A stretch of DNA of 37,046 nt, from NCBI GenBank assembly GCA_021836865.1, contig JAKBHH010000030.1:1-37046 (forward strand), read 5' to 3'. Under the pieces are notes generated by a model. That model did no database searches, was not told where the DNA came from, and saw only the letters and a program-made list of their open reading frames with translations. The DNA comes from Acidobacteriota bacterium (GTDB taxonomy: Bacteria > Acidobacteriota > Terriglobia > Terriglobales > Acidobacteriaceae). Positions within the stretch are counted from its first letter, which is position 1. Every line of letters starts with the position of its first letter. The position numbers and the translations under genes were made by a program. Of the stretch, positions 14,077 through 21,142 are shown piece by piece.

Positions 14077-16541
14077 GGCAGCAGACGCAGCGTGTGCCGC
14101 GTCTGGGCGGCGACGGCCGCCGGCGTGAAGGGCAGCGCGAAGGTGACGCCGTTGTAGTAGTCCTGCCACTGGTCGCGGAAGTAGGGGCTGTAAGGGTTGC
14201 CGCTTTCGCCGAGCACGATGTCCTCAGTGGAGCCGTCGATGTTGCTCCAGTCCATGGTGAAGCGCTGCGATGGGCCAAAGTCGCGGCCCACCTGCTTGAC
14301 GGTGGTGGTGTCTCCGCTGAGCGGCTGAGGCCCGACGCCTGCGATGCGGCTGAGGATGGGCAGGAAGGGCGCGAGTGGATGCTGGATATCGACGACGTGC
14401 CAGCTACCGTAGGTCCAGCGGCTCACGTCGGCGGGCGCCTTGCCCGTCTCCATGCCTTTGCGGACGGCCGCGGCGAGCAGGTTGTCCCAGCTCTTGTAGG
14501 CAGGCGGGAGCCACTCCGGAAAGGCGTGCATGATGATTTCTTCCTCGGCGAAGTTGGACTCCGACCAGCGGTAGAGCGCGGCATCCTTGCCGAGTCTGGG
14601 CTCCAGCAGCATGGGCCGGAGCGCCATCCGCGTTTGCGTGACGATTGAGGCTGCAGCGGAGTCTGTGGTGAGGCGCCCATCCCAACTGCGCATCAGATCA
14701 GCCGCGGCGCGCAGGCGATCGTCTACGTTGTCGGCGTGATCAATGGCATAGGCGAAGCGGTGGGCAAGTTCCTGATCGACCTCGCTGTAAATATCGGTCT
14801 GCGTGGCGAGCATGTCGGCGGGCTTGAGCTGGTCGCGGCCCTGGAGGGCCTTGTAGATGCGCTCGATGCGGTAGGGGTCAACCCACTCGAGTGAGAGCGG
14901 GTAGGGCGACTTGTCAGTGGTGACGCGGGCGTTGGCTGTGGCCAGGAAGCCTGCGGGCGGATCGAAGGCGTTGGGCAGACCGTCAAACGGAATGTAACCC
15001 TGCCACTCGTGGCGCGAGTCGGCGATGGGGACGGCCTGCAGGCCTCCGGGGCGGAGCGGTACGCGGCCCACGGCGTGGTACGCGATGTGGCCCTGGTCGT
15101 CGGAGTAGACGACGTTCTGGGTAGGCCAGCACCATTGCGCCAGGGCAGCGGAGAAATCGGCCCAGTTTGCGGCGGTGTTGAGGGCGTAGATGGGCAATGC
15201 ATTCTGGCTCGAGTCGTAGAGGGGCCATCGGAGAGCGATGGGGCGCGTTTCGTTCTTGAGAATGGGATTGAGCAGGGGGCCGTGCGCGGTGACCTGCACA
15301 AAGACGGTGACGTCGCGGTCCCCGCGAATGCGGATGGTCTCGGGGTCGATGCCGAGGGGCTGCCAGCTTCCATCAGGCGCAAGGTAATGGCCTTTGCCGT
15401 CGAGTTTTTCGATGTAGAGGTCCTGCACATCGGCGTAGAGCGCTGTGAATCCCCAGGCCACGTGCTCGTTGTGTCCGGCGATGACGTAGGGCAAACCGGC
15501 AAGCGTGACTCCCGCGGCATGGTAGCCGGGTGCACTGAGGTCGGCCATATACCAGATATTGGGCACGGTGAGCGGGAGGTGCATGTCGTTTGAGAGCAGC
15601 GGCTTTCCGCTGGCTGTGTGCCGGCCGGCGATGACCCAGTTGTTGGAGCCCGCTCCGCACCCTGCGCAGTTGGGCAGGCCGAGTTGCGCGCGCAGGTCGG
15701 CAAGGTCCTGATCGGGAAGAACGCTGGCCTGGCTCCGGTCGTCGTCCTCATCGTCGTCCGTGGAGGGCGGCGGCTCGGGGTGGGGCTTGCTCAGGTCGAT
15801 CAGTTCGCCGGTGGGCGGGCGGTCGCGCCAGGAGCCGACAGGATAGAGGTCGGACTCGAGCTTGGAATTGTGCAGCCGGGATGCGATCTGCTCGCGGGTC
15901 AGCTTCACATCCCAGTGTGTATCGAGCATCGCCACCATCATGACGCCGACGGAGATGGAGTCGGCGCCGGTCCACGGAGCGGGACGGTAGTGGAGCAGGC
16001 GGAACTCGGGCGGCAAGGTGTCCTGATGTTGCGCGATATAGAGGTTGACGCCGCGGGCATAGGCGTCTAGGCGAGCGCGCTCGTCGACGGGCAGGTTCGC
16101 CTCGATGCGGCGGGCGGTGTTGCGGTATTCCAGGACACGCTGGGCGATGTCGTGCTTGAGGAGCGAAGGGCCAAGCACTTCGGCCAGCTCTCCGTTGGCG
16201 TTGCGGCGAAAGATGTCCATCTGCCAGAGGCGATCCTGCGCGGTGATGTAGCCCTGGGCGAAAAATAGATCCGCCTGCGTGGCGGCCTGGATATGAGGGA
16301 CGCCGTGGGTGTCACGCCGAACCGTAACCGGCGCGGAGAGACCGCTGAGATGCAGGTCACCATCGAGGGTGGGCAGGGCAGCGTGCGCCACCGCACGCAG
16401 CCAAAGCACGCCCGCGGCCAGTGCCACCAGGAGCAGTGTGCATGCGCACGCGAATGACCACGCCAGGATGCGGAGCCAGCGACGCCTGAGCGCGCGGGGC
16501 CGTGTTACCGGGGTGGGTTTTGCGGTATCGGGGTGTGCCAT
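14073..16541 (-). CDS. Penicillin acylase-family N-terminal nucleophile hydrolase
   Basis: An 822-residue precursor of an Ntn-hydrolase that cleaves amide bonds (penicillin G, acyl-homoserine lactone or cyclic lipopeptide substrates in known members). A membrane anchor or signal lies at about 24-50, so the active enzyme is exported. The expected autocleavage site is GAGSNNWVIAGRHTA, with Ser299 as the new N-terminal nucleophile after Gly298. VTVRRDTHGVPHI (72-84) and QGYITAQDRLWQMD (96-109) are family blocks of the alpha chain. An acidic run (STDDDEDDD, 260-268) sits in the spacer before the cleavage site. It is coupled to the membrane protein downstream by an ATGA overlap. Substrate unknown: acylase or quorum-quenching activity is possible but unproven. 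Confidence 0.85.
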   Translation of the reverse strand: MAHPDTAKPTPVTRPRALRRRWLRILAWSFACACTLLLVALAAGVLWLRAVAHAALPTLDGDLHLSGLSAPVTVRRDTHGVPHIQAATQADLFFAQGYITAQDRLWQMDIFRRNANGELAEVLGPSLLKHDIAQRVLEYRNTARRIEANLPVDERARLDAYARGVNLYIAQHQDTLPPEFRLLHYRPAPWTGADSISVGVMMVAMLDTHWDVKLTREQIASRLHNSKLESDLYPVGSWRDRPPTGELIDLSKPHPEPPPSTDDDEDDDRSQASVLPDQDLADLRAQLGLPNCAGCGAGSNNWVIAGRHTASGKPLLSNDMHLPLTVPNIWYMADLSAPGYHAAGVTLAGLPYVIAGHNEHVAWGFTALYADVQDLYIEKLDGKGHYLAPDGSWQPLGIDPETIRIRGDRDVTVFVQVTAHGPLLNPILKNETRPIALRWPLYDSSQNALPIYALNTAANWADFSAALAQWCWPTQNVVYSDDQGHIAYHAVGRVPLRPGGLQAVPIADSRHEWQGYIPFDGLPNAFDPPAGFLATANARVTTDKSPYPLSLEWVDPYRIERIYKALQGRDQLKPADMLATQTDIYSEVDQELAHRFAYAIDHADNVDDRLRAAADLMRSWDGRLTTDSAAASIVTQTRMALRPMLLEPRLGKDAALYRWSESNFAEEEIIMHAFPEWLPPAYKSWDNLLAAAVRKGMETGKAPADVSRWTYGSWHVVDIQHPLAPFLPILSRIAGVGPQPLSGDTTTVKQVGRDFGPSQRFTMDWSNIDGSTEDIVLGESGNPYSPYFRDQWQDYYNGVTFALPFTPAAVAAQTRHTLRLLP

Positions 16542-16612
16542 CGGTCAGAGACAGGATACCGCCAGATGCGGCGGCGGTGAGAATCTGCGGGCGGCGCAAC
16601 GGGCGCCAGAGT

Positions 16613-17782
16613 CTATTGCGCGGGTTCCGCGGAGACGGGAGCGGCCAGGACGGAAGGGCGGGACCGGGCGTAGAGGAGCAGGAGCGCCACAAGCAGGGCG
16701 GCGACGACGCCGAGCACAAGCAGGCTGCCTTCGGGGCCGTCTGCGCCGCCGCTCCAGAGCGGATTGCCTGAAGGGGCGGTGGTGAGCAGGTGGCCCTGGG
16801 CCGAAAAGCCGCTGTCGGCGGTGCCGTAGAAATAAGTTTCTGACCAGTCCCATGCCGCGTGGCAGCCAATGGCCCACCAGGCAGACCCGGTGACGCGGAC
16901 ACTTACGCAGAACACGAATCCGATCGCTGCGGCGGCGAAGATGCCGATCCAGTTCTCGCCGTTGTTGCCGGTATGCACGAAGCCGAAAAGCGTGGAAGAG
17001 ACCCAGGCAGCCTGCCAGAAGCCTGCGCTCGGCGCCCTTTTCAGGTGAAGGAAGAGGCAGGGCGCGAGCCCGATCAGCGCGACCGCATACACGCCCCAGA
17101 CTCCGTTGCCTTTGGACCGCAGCAGCAGCTCAGCGCATACGGCGCCGAGGATGCCGAGCGCCCACCAGAAGTTGATGCCACGGGTGAGGGTGAACTGAAG
17201 ATAGCAGCGGAATGTTCCCTCCTCGACGCAGCCCACAAGGAGAAACGCGGCAGCCCAAAGGGCTCCGAAGCGCAAGATGGCCGGGCCGGAGAGCGCGACT
17301 GGCCCGAAATGCAGCCATCCGCCGGCGGCAAGGCTGCCCACAAGCGCGGACAATGCCAGAAAGCCCGCGACCAGGCCGGAGAAGAAATGCAGTGCGCCCC
17401 GGGCATCCACGAGGTTGTAGTCGAGAATACGGCGGCGTTCCAGCACGGCGACAATCGCGGCTGCGCCGAGCATTCCGAGAAATGGAGCCAGCTCACTGAG
17501 GAATGCCGCGACAGCCGTGAGGCCTGCCTTTCGATCGTGATGGCTCACTTTGGCCAGAATGGACCCGGTGAGGAAGGTGAAGAGGATCAGAAGGATTGAG
17601 AACAGCAGGATGGACCAGCCGGCGCGAAGGCCCCGTGCGCCCAGGAAAACCCGGTGCAGCTTGCCTACCGGCTTTGAGCCCGGTGCTGATGAAGGGGAAT
17701 CAGGCCATGGCAGCGTGTCGCCGGAGATTATGTCTGGCGTCCGGGCCGGCTCCGGGGCAGGGGAGTGATCGTCAGGCTCCAT
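16613..17782 (-). CDS. CPBP-family intramembrane glutamic protease
   Basis: A 389-residue membrane protein of the CAAX-protease/bacteriocin-processing (Abi, CPBP) family. The three signature motifs are present: EEGTFR (187-192), FGFVH with His270, and HAAWD (308-312). A polar Pro-rich N-terminus (1-40) precedes about eight hydrophobic segments. Members cleave membrane-bound prenylated or signal-like substrates; bacterial substrates are mostly unknown. The ATG at 17782 has a GGAG ribosome site close by, and a minus-strand TACAAT (17828-17823) is a good -10 for a short leader. It heads the cluster and lies 71 bp before the acylase gene. Confidence 0.85.
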   Translation of the reverse strand: MEPDDHSPAPEPARTPDIISGDTLPWPDSPSSAPGSKPVGKLHRVFLGARGLRAGWSILLFSILLILFTFLTGSILAKVSHHDRKAGLTAVAAFLSELAPFLGMLGAAAIVAVLERRRILDYNLVDARGALHFFSGLVAGFLALSALVGSLAAGGWLHFGPVALSGPAILRFGALWAAAFLLVGCVEEGTFRCYLQFTLTRGINFWWALGILGAVCAELLLRSKGNGVWGVYAVALIGLAPCLFLHLKRAPSAGFWQAAWVSSTLFGFVHTGNNGENWIGIFAAAAIGFVFCVSVRVTGSAWWAIGCHAAWDWSETYFYGTADSGFSAQGHLLTTAPSGNPLWSGGADGPEGSLLVLGVVAALLVALLLLYARSRPSVLAAPVSAEPAQ

Positions 17783-17822
17783 GCAAGCTCCTCAGTTCGA
17801 TGCAGACTTTCCTGTGCAATGA

Positions 17823-17828
17823 ATTGTA
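17823..17828 (-). promoter_or_regulatory. Likely -10 box for the CPBP gene
   Basis: On the minus strand GTACAATTC carries a good -10 (TACAAT) about 40 bases before the CPBP ATG at 17782. No clear -35 is visible. The same GTACAATTC stretch occurs before the enoyl-CoA hydratase gene (20957-20965). Confidence 0.45.
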
Positions 17829-17933
17829 CTTAACCCCGGCGCTGACGGCACAGACAGAAAATCGAGAAGAGCCTGAAAGGCCGGGGTGCCCGCGATGGTG
17901 TGAGAGGGATGGAAGATCCGCCTGCTCAGCAGC

Positions 17934-17962
17934 TTGACACAAGGGGCGCGGCCCTTGATGCT
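17934..17962 (+). promoter_or_regulatory. Promoter with inverted repeat in the spacer (DHH gene)
   Basis: A perfect TTGACA (17934-17939) is followed after 17 bases by GATGCT (17957-17962), a weak -10. The spacer holds the perfect inverted repeat CAAGGG (17940-17945) and CCCTTG (17952-17957) with six bases between. It looks like a repressor or MerR-type site placed between the two promoter boxes. The gene starts at 18023. Confidence 0.45.
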
Positions 17963-18022
17963 TAACTTTCCGGATTTTTCGAAGTTTTCGGTCCAAATTG
18001 CCGGTCCAGGGAGCGGTGCGTT

Positions 18023-19012
18023 TTGCGGGTTCGCGTCTTCTATCACGACAAATGCTTTGACGGAGCTTGCTCAGCCTCGCTGTTCACGCGCTTCCATCGC
18101 GAGTGCGTCTCGGCAGATGCCGCCTATGAGTATCACGGGTTGGTGCATCGCGCGGGCGCGCTGTTTGACGAGAGCGAGTTCACGGGTGACGAGAACGTCA
18201 TCGTGGACTTCAAATACTCCGCTTCGCCCAGGATCACATGGTGGTTCGATCACCATCTTTCGGCCTTCCTGACGCCTCAGGATCAGGAGAACTTCAAGGC
18301 CTGCCAGCGCGACCCAGCCTGTGCGGCGCGCAAGTTCTTTGACCCGACGTACACGTCCTGCACCAGCTTTCTAGCGCATATTGCTTCGACGCGCTTCGCC
18401 TTCAACACAGCGCCGGTGGCCGATCTGATTCACTGGGCCAACATAGTGGATGGCGCTTTGTATGAGAGCCCGGAGGCTGCGGTGGAGATGGCTGCACCGG
18501 CGATGAAGCTGACCCTGATTATCGAGTCGACGCAGGACCCGGAGTTTATTCCGCGCCTGATTCCATTGCTGACCGAGATGCCGCTGGCCGAGGTGCTGGC
18601 GCAGCCCTTTGTGGCCGGCCTGTTGCCTCCGCTGCTGGAGCGGCACAGGGAGGCGATCGAGTTGATTCGCGCGCGCAGCGAAGAGCGCGACGGGACAATC
18701 TTCTTCGACATCACGGATCATCTGCTGGAAGGCTTCAACAAGTTCATCCCGTATTATCTGCACCCGCAGGCGACGTATTCGATCGGGTTGTCGAAGTCGA
18801 GTTTCCGCACCAAGGTCGCAGTGGGGTCGAATCCGTGGACGAAGGCGGACCCGACGAAGATGGTGAATCTGGCGCAGGTGTGCGAGCGCTACGGCGGCGG
18901 CGGCCATGCGCGGGTGGGAGCCATCAGTTTTTCTCCCGACAAGGCGGACCAGGCACGGGCGGCTGCAGCGGAGATTGTGGCCGAACTGCGTGCGAAGAAT
19001 CCGCTGGCTTGA
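18023..19012 (+). CDS. DHH-family phosphoesterase-like protein
   Basis: A 329-residue cytoplasmic protein. It has the DHH-family metal motifs in variant form: YHDKCFDGACSASLF (7-21, with Asp9 and Asp13), VDFKY (61-65, Asp62) and WWFDHH (73-78). The C-terminal DHHA1-like block YGGGGHARVGAISFS contains the GGGGH nucleotide-contact motif. Family members include RecJ, NrnA-type nanoRNases and cyclic-di-AMP phosphodiesterases; the substrate here is not clear. It starts with TTG at 18023; AGGGAG at 18008-18013 is nine bases upstream and no ATG or GTG in frame fits. It has its own promoter with an operator-like repeat, and converges on pfkA with a 15-bp gap. Confidence 0.75.
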   Translation: MRVRVFYHDKCFDGACSASLFTRFHRECVSADAAYEYHGLVHRAGALFDESEFTGDENVIVDFKYSASPRITWWFDHHLSAFLTPQDQENFKACQRDPACAARKFFDPTYTSCTSFLAHIASTRFAFNTAPVADLIHWANIVDGALYESPEAAVEMAAPAMKLTLIIESTQDPEFIPRLIPLLTEMPLAEVLAQPFVAGLLPPLLERHREAIELIRARSEERDGTIFFDITDHLLEGFNKFIPYYLHPQATYSIGLSKSSFRTKVAVGSNPWTKADPTKMVNLAQVCERYGGGGHARVGAISFSPDKADQARAAAAEIVAELRAKNPLA

Positions 19013-19027
19013 GGGCCGCGGACAAGC

Positions 19028-19999
19028 TCAGCGCGCCAGCATTTCTGCAGCCTTGAGAAACCAGGACGGCAGGGGCTTTTGACGGCCGGCGACCTCGGCG
19101 AGCGGAGTGGTGATGATCTCCCCTTTGGATGTGCCGACGAGCACACCTGTGTTTCCGGCGATGATCTGTTCCGCGGCGGACGACCCCAGCCACGTGCCGA
19201 GCAGACGGTCAGCGCATGTGGGCGCTGCGCCTCGCTGGACATAGCCGAGCACTGTGGAACGGAACTCGAAGCCGATCAGCAGTCCATGCTCCTTGAAGTA
19301 TTGACAAAGGCCCTCGGCGTTGTAGCGTGCGCCTTCTGCGACCACGACGATGGCGTGGGGCTTGCCGCGCTCATATCCGTCCTGGATACGCTGGGCGATC
19401 TGCTCGGGGGCTACATCCACTTCAGGCAGAACAATGGCTTCTGCGCCGCCTGCGATGCCCGCCATCAGGGCCAGGTAACCGCATTTGCGGCCCATCACCT
19501 CGACAAGCAGGGCGCGGCGATGCGAGGATGCCGTCACCTTGAGGTTGTCAATGGCGTTAAGAGCGACGTTCAGCGCCGTATCGACACCGATGGTGATGTC
19601 AGAGCCATAGAGATCGTTGTCGATGGTGGAGGCCACGCCGACCACGGGGAAGCCCATTTGGTTGAGGGCATGGGCGCCGGATTGCGAGCCGTTGCCACCG
19701 ATGACGATGAGGCCCTCGATGCCGGCGCCGTGCAGCCTGCGGACCGCCAGTTCGCGGCCTTCCTCGGTCTGGAACTCCGGGCATCGTGCAGAGCCCAGCA
19801 CGGTTCCCCCGCGCTGGATGATACTCCCCATATCGCGCGCGCCGAGGCGTTTGAAATTGCCTTCAATCAGTCCCGAATACCCCTGATATACGCCCCACAA
19901 ATTGAGTCCATGCGAGAGCCCTGTTCTCACGACGGCGCGAATTGCCGCGTTCATGCCGGGAGCATCCCCGCCGCTCGTCAAAACTGCCAGATTTCTCAT
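19028..19999 (-). CDS. pfkA: 6-phosphofructokinase
   Basis: Phosphorylates fructose-6-phosphate, the committed step of glycolysis. It has 323 residues, the usual size of bacterial ATP-type enzymes. Motifs: LTSGGDAPGMNAAIR (7-21), the TIDND catalytic block with Asp127 (125-129), and a MGRKCGYLA segment. The Mg/ATP loop reads GGNGS (101-105): Asn103 stands where Escherichia coli PfkA has Asp103. Gly104 is kept, which favours ATP over pyrophosphate as donor. The ATG at 19999 has a strong GGGAGG three bases upstream. The 134-bp gap before it holds a CRP/FNR-like palindrome and a 7-bp inverted repeat, so it probably has its own regulated promoter. Confidence 0.93.
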   Translation of the reverse strand: MRNLAVLTSGGDAPGMNAAIRAVVRTGLSHGLNLWGVYQGYSGLIEGNFKRLGARDMGSIIQRGGTVLGSARCPEFQTEEGRELAVRRLHGAGIEGLIVIGGNGSQSGAHALNQMGFPVVGVASTIDNDLYGSDITIGVDTALNVALNAIDNLKVTASSHRRALLVEVMGRKCGYLALMAGIAGGAEAIVLPEVDVAPEQIAQRIQDGYERGKPHAIVVVAEGARYNAEGLCQYFKEHGLLIGFEFRSTVLGYVQRGAAPTCADRLLGTWLGSSAAEQIIAGNTGVLVGTSKGEIITTPLAEVAGRQKPLPSWFLKAAEMLAR

Positions 20000-20056
20000 G
20001 AACCTCCCTTTTTAGCCAATCTCTCCGAGAATCTCAGCGGCATCGTCCCGTGGGCA

Positions 20057-20070
20057 GTGATTTGGATCAC
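20057..20070. promoter_or_regulatory. CRP/FNR-like palindrome upstream of pfkA
   Basis: GTGAT-TTGG-ATCAC is a perfect 5-4-5 palindrome. On the minus strand it reads TGTGATCCAAATCACT, close to the E. coli CRP consensus TGTGA-N6-TCACA. It lies about 58 bases upstream of the pfkA ATG, which suits an activator or repressor of the CRP/FNR family. Confidence 0.5.
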
Positions 20071-20074
20071 AAGG

Positions 20075-20094
20075 CGCACGAAAGGCATCGTGCG
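20075..20094. repeat. 7-bp inverted repeat next to the CRP/FNR-like site
   Basis: CGCACGA (20075-20081) and TCGTGCG (20088-20094) are perfect inverted copies with six bases between. It may be the terminator stem of the enoyl-CoA hydratase transcript (no T-run) or a second operator for pfkA. Confidence 0.45.
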
Positions 20095-20133
20095 AGTTGG
20101 CAGACGAGCCGCGGATGCAGAATGCTGGTCACT

Positions 20134-20940
20134 TTATGCTTTGATGCGCTGGCTTGGCCACTCTGCGCGGCGGCGGTTGAGAAAGGCTTGAACGCCTTCT
20201 TTGAAGTCCTCGGTCGAGCGTTGCTGGGCGTTGGCGGCGATAGCGTCGGCGAGTTCCTCGTCGAGCCTGCGGGCGGCGTGCTTGGCCAGCAACTTCTTCA
20301 CGGACTGCATGGCCTGCGGGCTGTTGAGCAGCAGCGACTGGGCCAGGGCGCGGGCGGTCTTCATCAGTTCATCAGCGGTGACGATCTGGGTGACGAGGCC
20401 CAGCTGGAGGGCCTCCTGCGCTTTGATCAGGCGGCCAGTGAGCAGGAGGTCGCGGGTGCGTTTTTCTCCTATCTGGCGCAGGAGGAATGAGGCGACAATC
20501 GCCGGCACAAAGCCGACGCGCACCTCGGTGTAACCGAACTTGGACTCAGGCGTGGCCAGGGTGAAGTCGGCAATCGTGGCCAGGCCCATGCCGCCGGCGA
20601 TGGCCGGGCCGTTGACAGCTGCGATGACGGGCTTCGGAAATTCGTAAAGGGTGCGCAGGACGCGGGCCATGTTCTCCGAGTCACGGCGGCTTTCCTCCGG
20701 CGTGCTCGCCGTCATGGTTTCCAGATGGTCCATGTCCAGGCCAGAGCAGAAGGCCGGTCCTGCCCCGGTCAGGATCACCACGCCGCACTCGCAACTTTCC
20801 GCCTCATGCAGGGCCACGGTCAGCTCCTCAATCAGTTCGGGACTGAGGGCATTGCGCTTGTCGGGACGGTTGAGAGTCAGAGTTCTTACGTTATTGGCGG
20901 ACTCGGCCAGGATGTGGTTGAAGCGGGTCATAGAAGTCAT
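20134..20940 (-). CDS. Enoyl-CoA hydratase/isomerase-family protein
   Basis: A 268-residue crotonase-fold enzyme acting on acyl-CoA thioesters in the cytoplasm. RPDKRNALSPELIEEL (25-40) and FCSGLDMDHL (64-73) form the CoA and oxyanion region, and AGGMGLA (115-121) is the second oxyanion loop. Of the two catalytic Glu of classic hydratases, the first is Gly119 here and the second is kept as Glu139 in FGYTEVRVGFVPA. This pattern resembles methylglutaconyl-CoA hydratase-type (LiuC) enzymes of leucine breakdown more than classic FadB-type hydratases. The call beyond the family is tentative. It starts at 20940, with an in-frame ATG three codons on. No ribosome site is visible, and a good -10 lies only about 19 bases upstream. 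Confidence 0.85.
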   Translation of the reverse strand: MTSMTRFNHILAESANNVRTLTLNRPDKRNALSPELIEELTVALHEAESCECGVVILTGAGPAFCSGLDMDHLETMTASTPEESRRDSENMARVLRTLYEFPKPVIAAVNGPAIAGGMGLATIADFTLATPESKFGYTEVRVGFVPAIVASFLLRQIGEKRTRDLLLTGRLIKAQEALQLGLVTQIVTADELMKTARALAQSLLLNSPQAMQSVKKLLAKHAARRLDEELADAIAANAQQRSTEDFKEGVQAFLNRRRAEWPSQRIKA

Positions 20941-20958
20941 TTTGCGAGCGAGCAGCGA

Positions 20959-20967
20959 ATTGTACCA
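20959..20967 (-). promoter_or_regulatory. Extended -10 promoter of the enoyl-CoA hydratase gene
   Basis: Minus strand TGGTACAAT matches the extended -10 pattern (TG-N-TAnAAT). Transcription would start near 20952, leaving a leader of only about a dozen bases with no ribosome site. Confidence 0.5.
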
Positions 20968-21142
20968 GCGTTACTCATGGTAGCGCAGAAGATTGGGGGA
21001 AGCGCGTAACGATTCGTGCCGGGCGCAGGGCCATTATCTAAAATTGAACGGCCTGGGGCTTTGTGCAGCGAGTCTGCAGATGAGCTATGACATACTGTTG
21101 GCACAATAGTCATGTGCCGGGAGCAGGAGTCTCGCTAAACGA

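Noticed and set aside
14077-14169. Longer start for the PTPS-related membrane protein
   Set aside because: It would overlap the acylase gene by nearly 100 bases. The ATGA overlap at 14076 gives a normal N-terminus.
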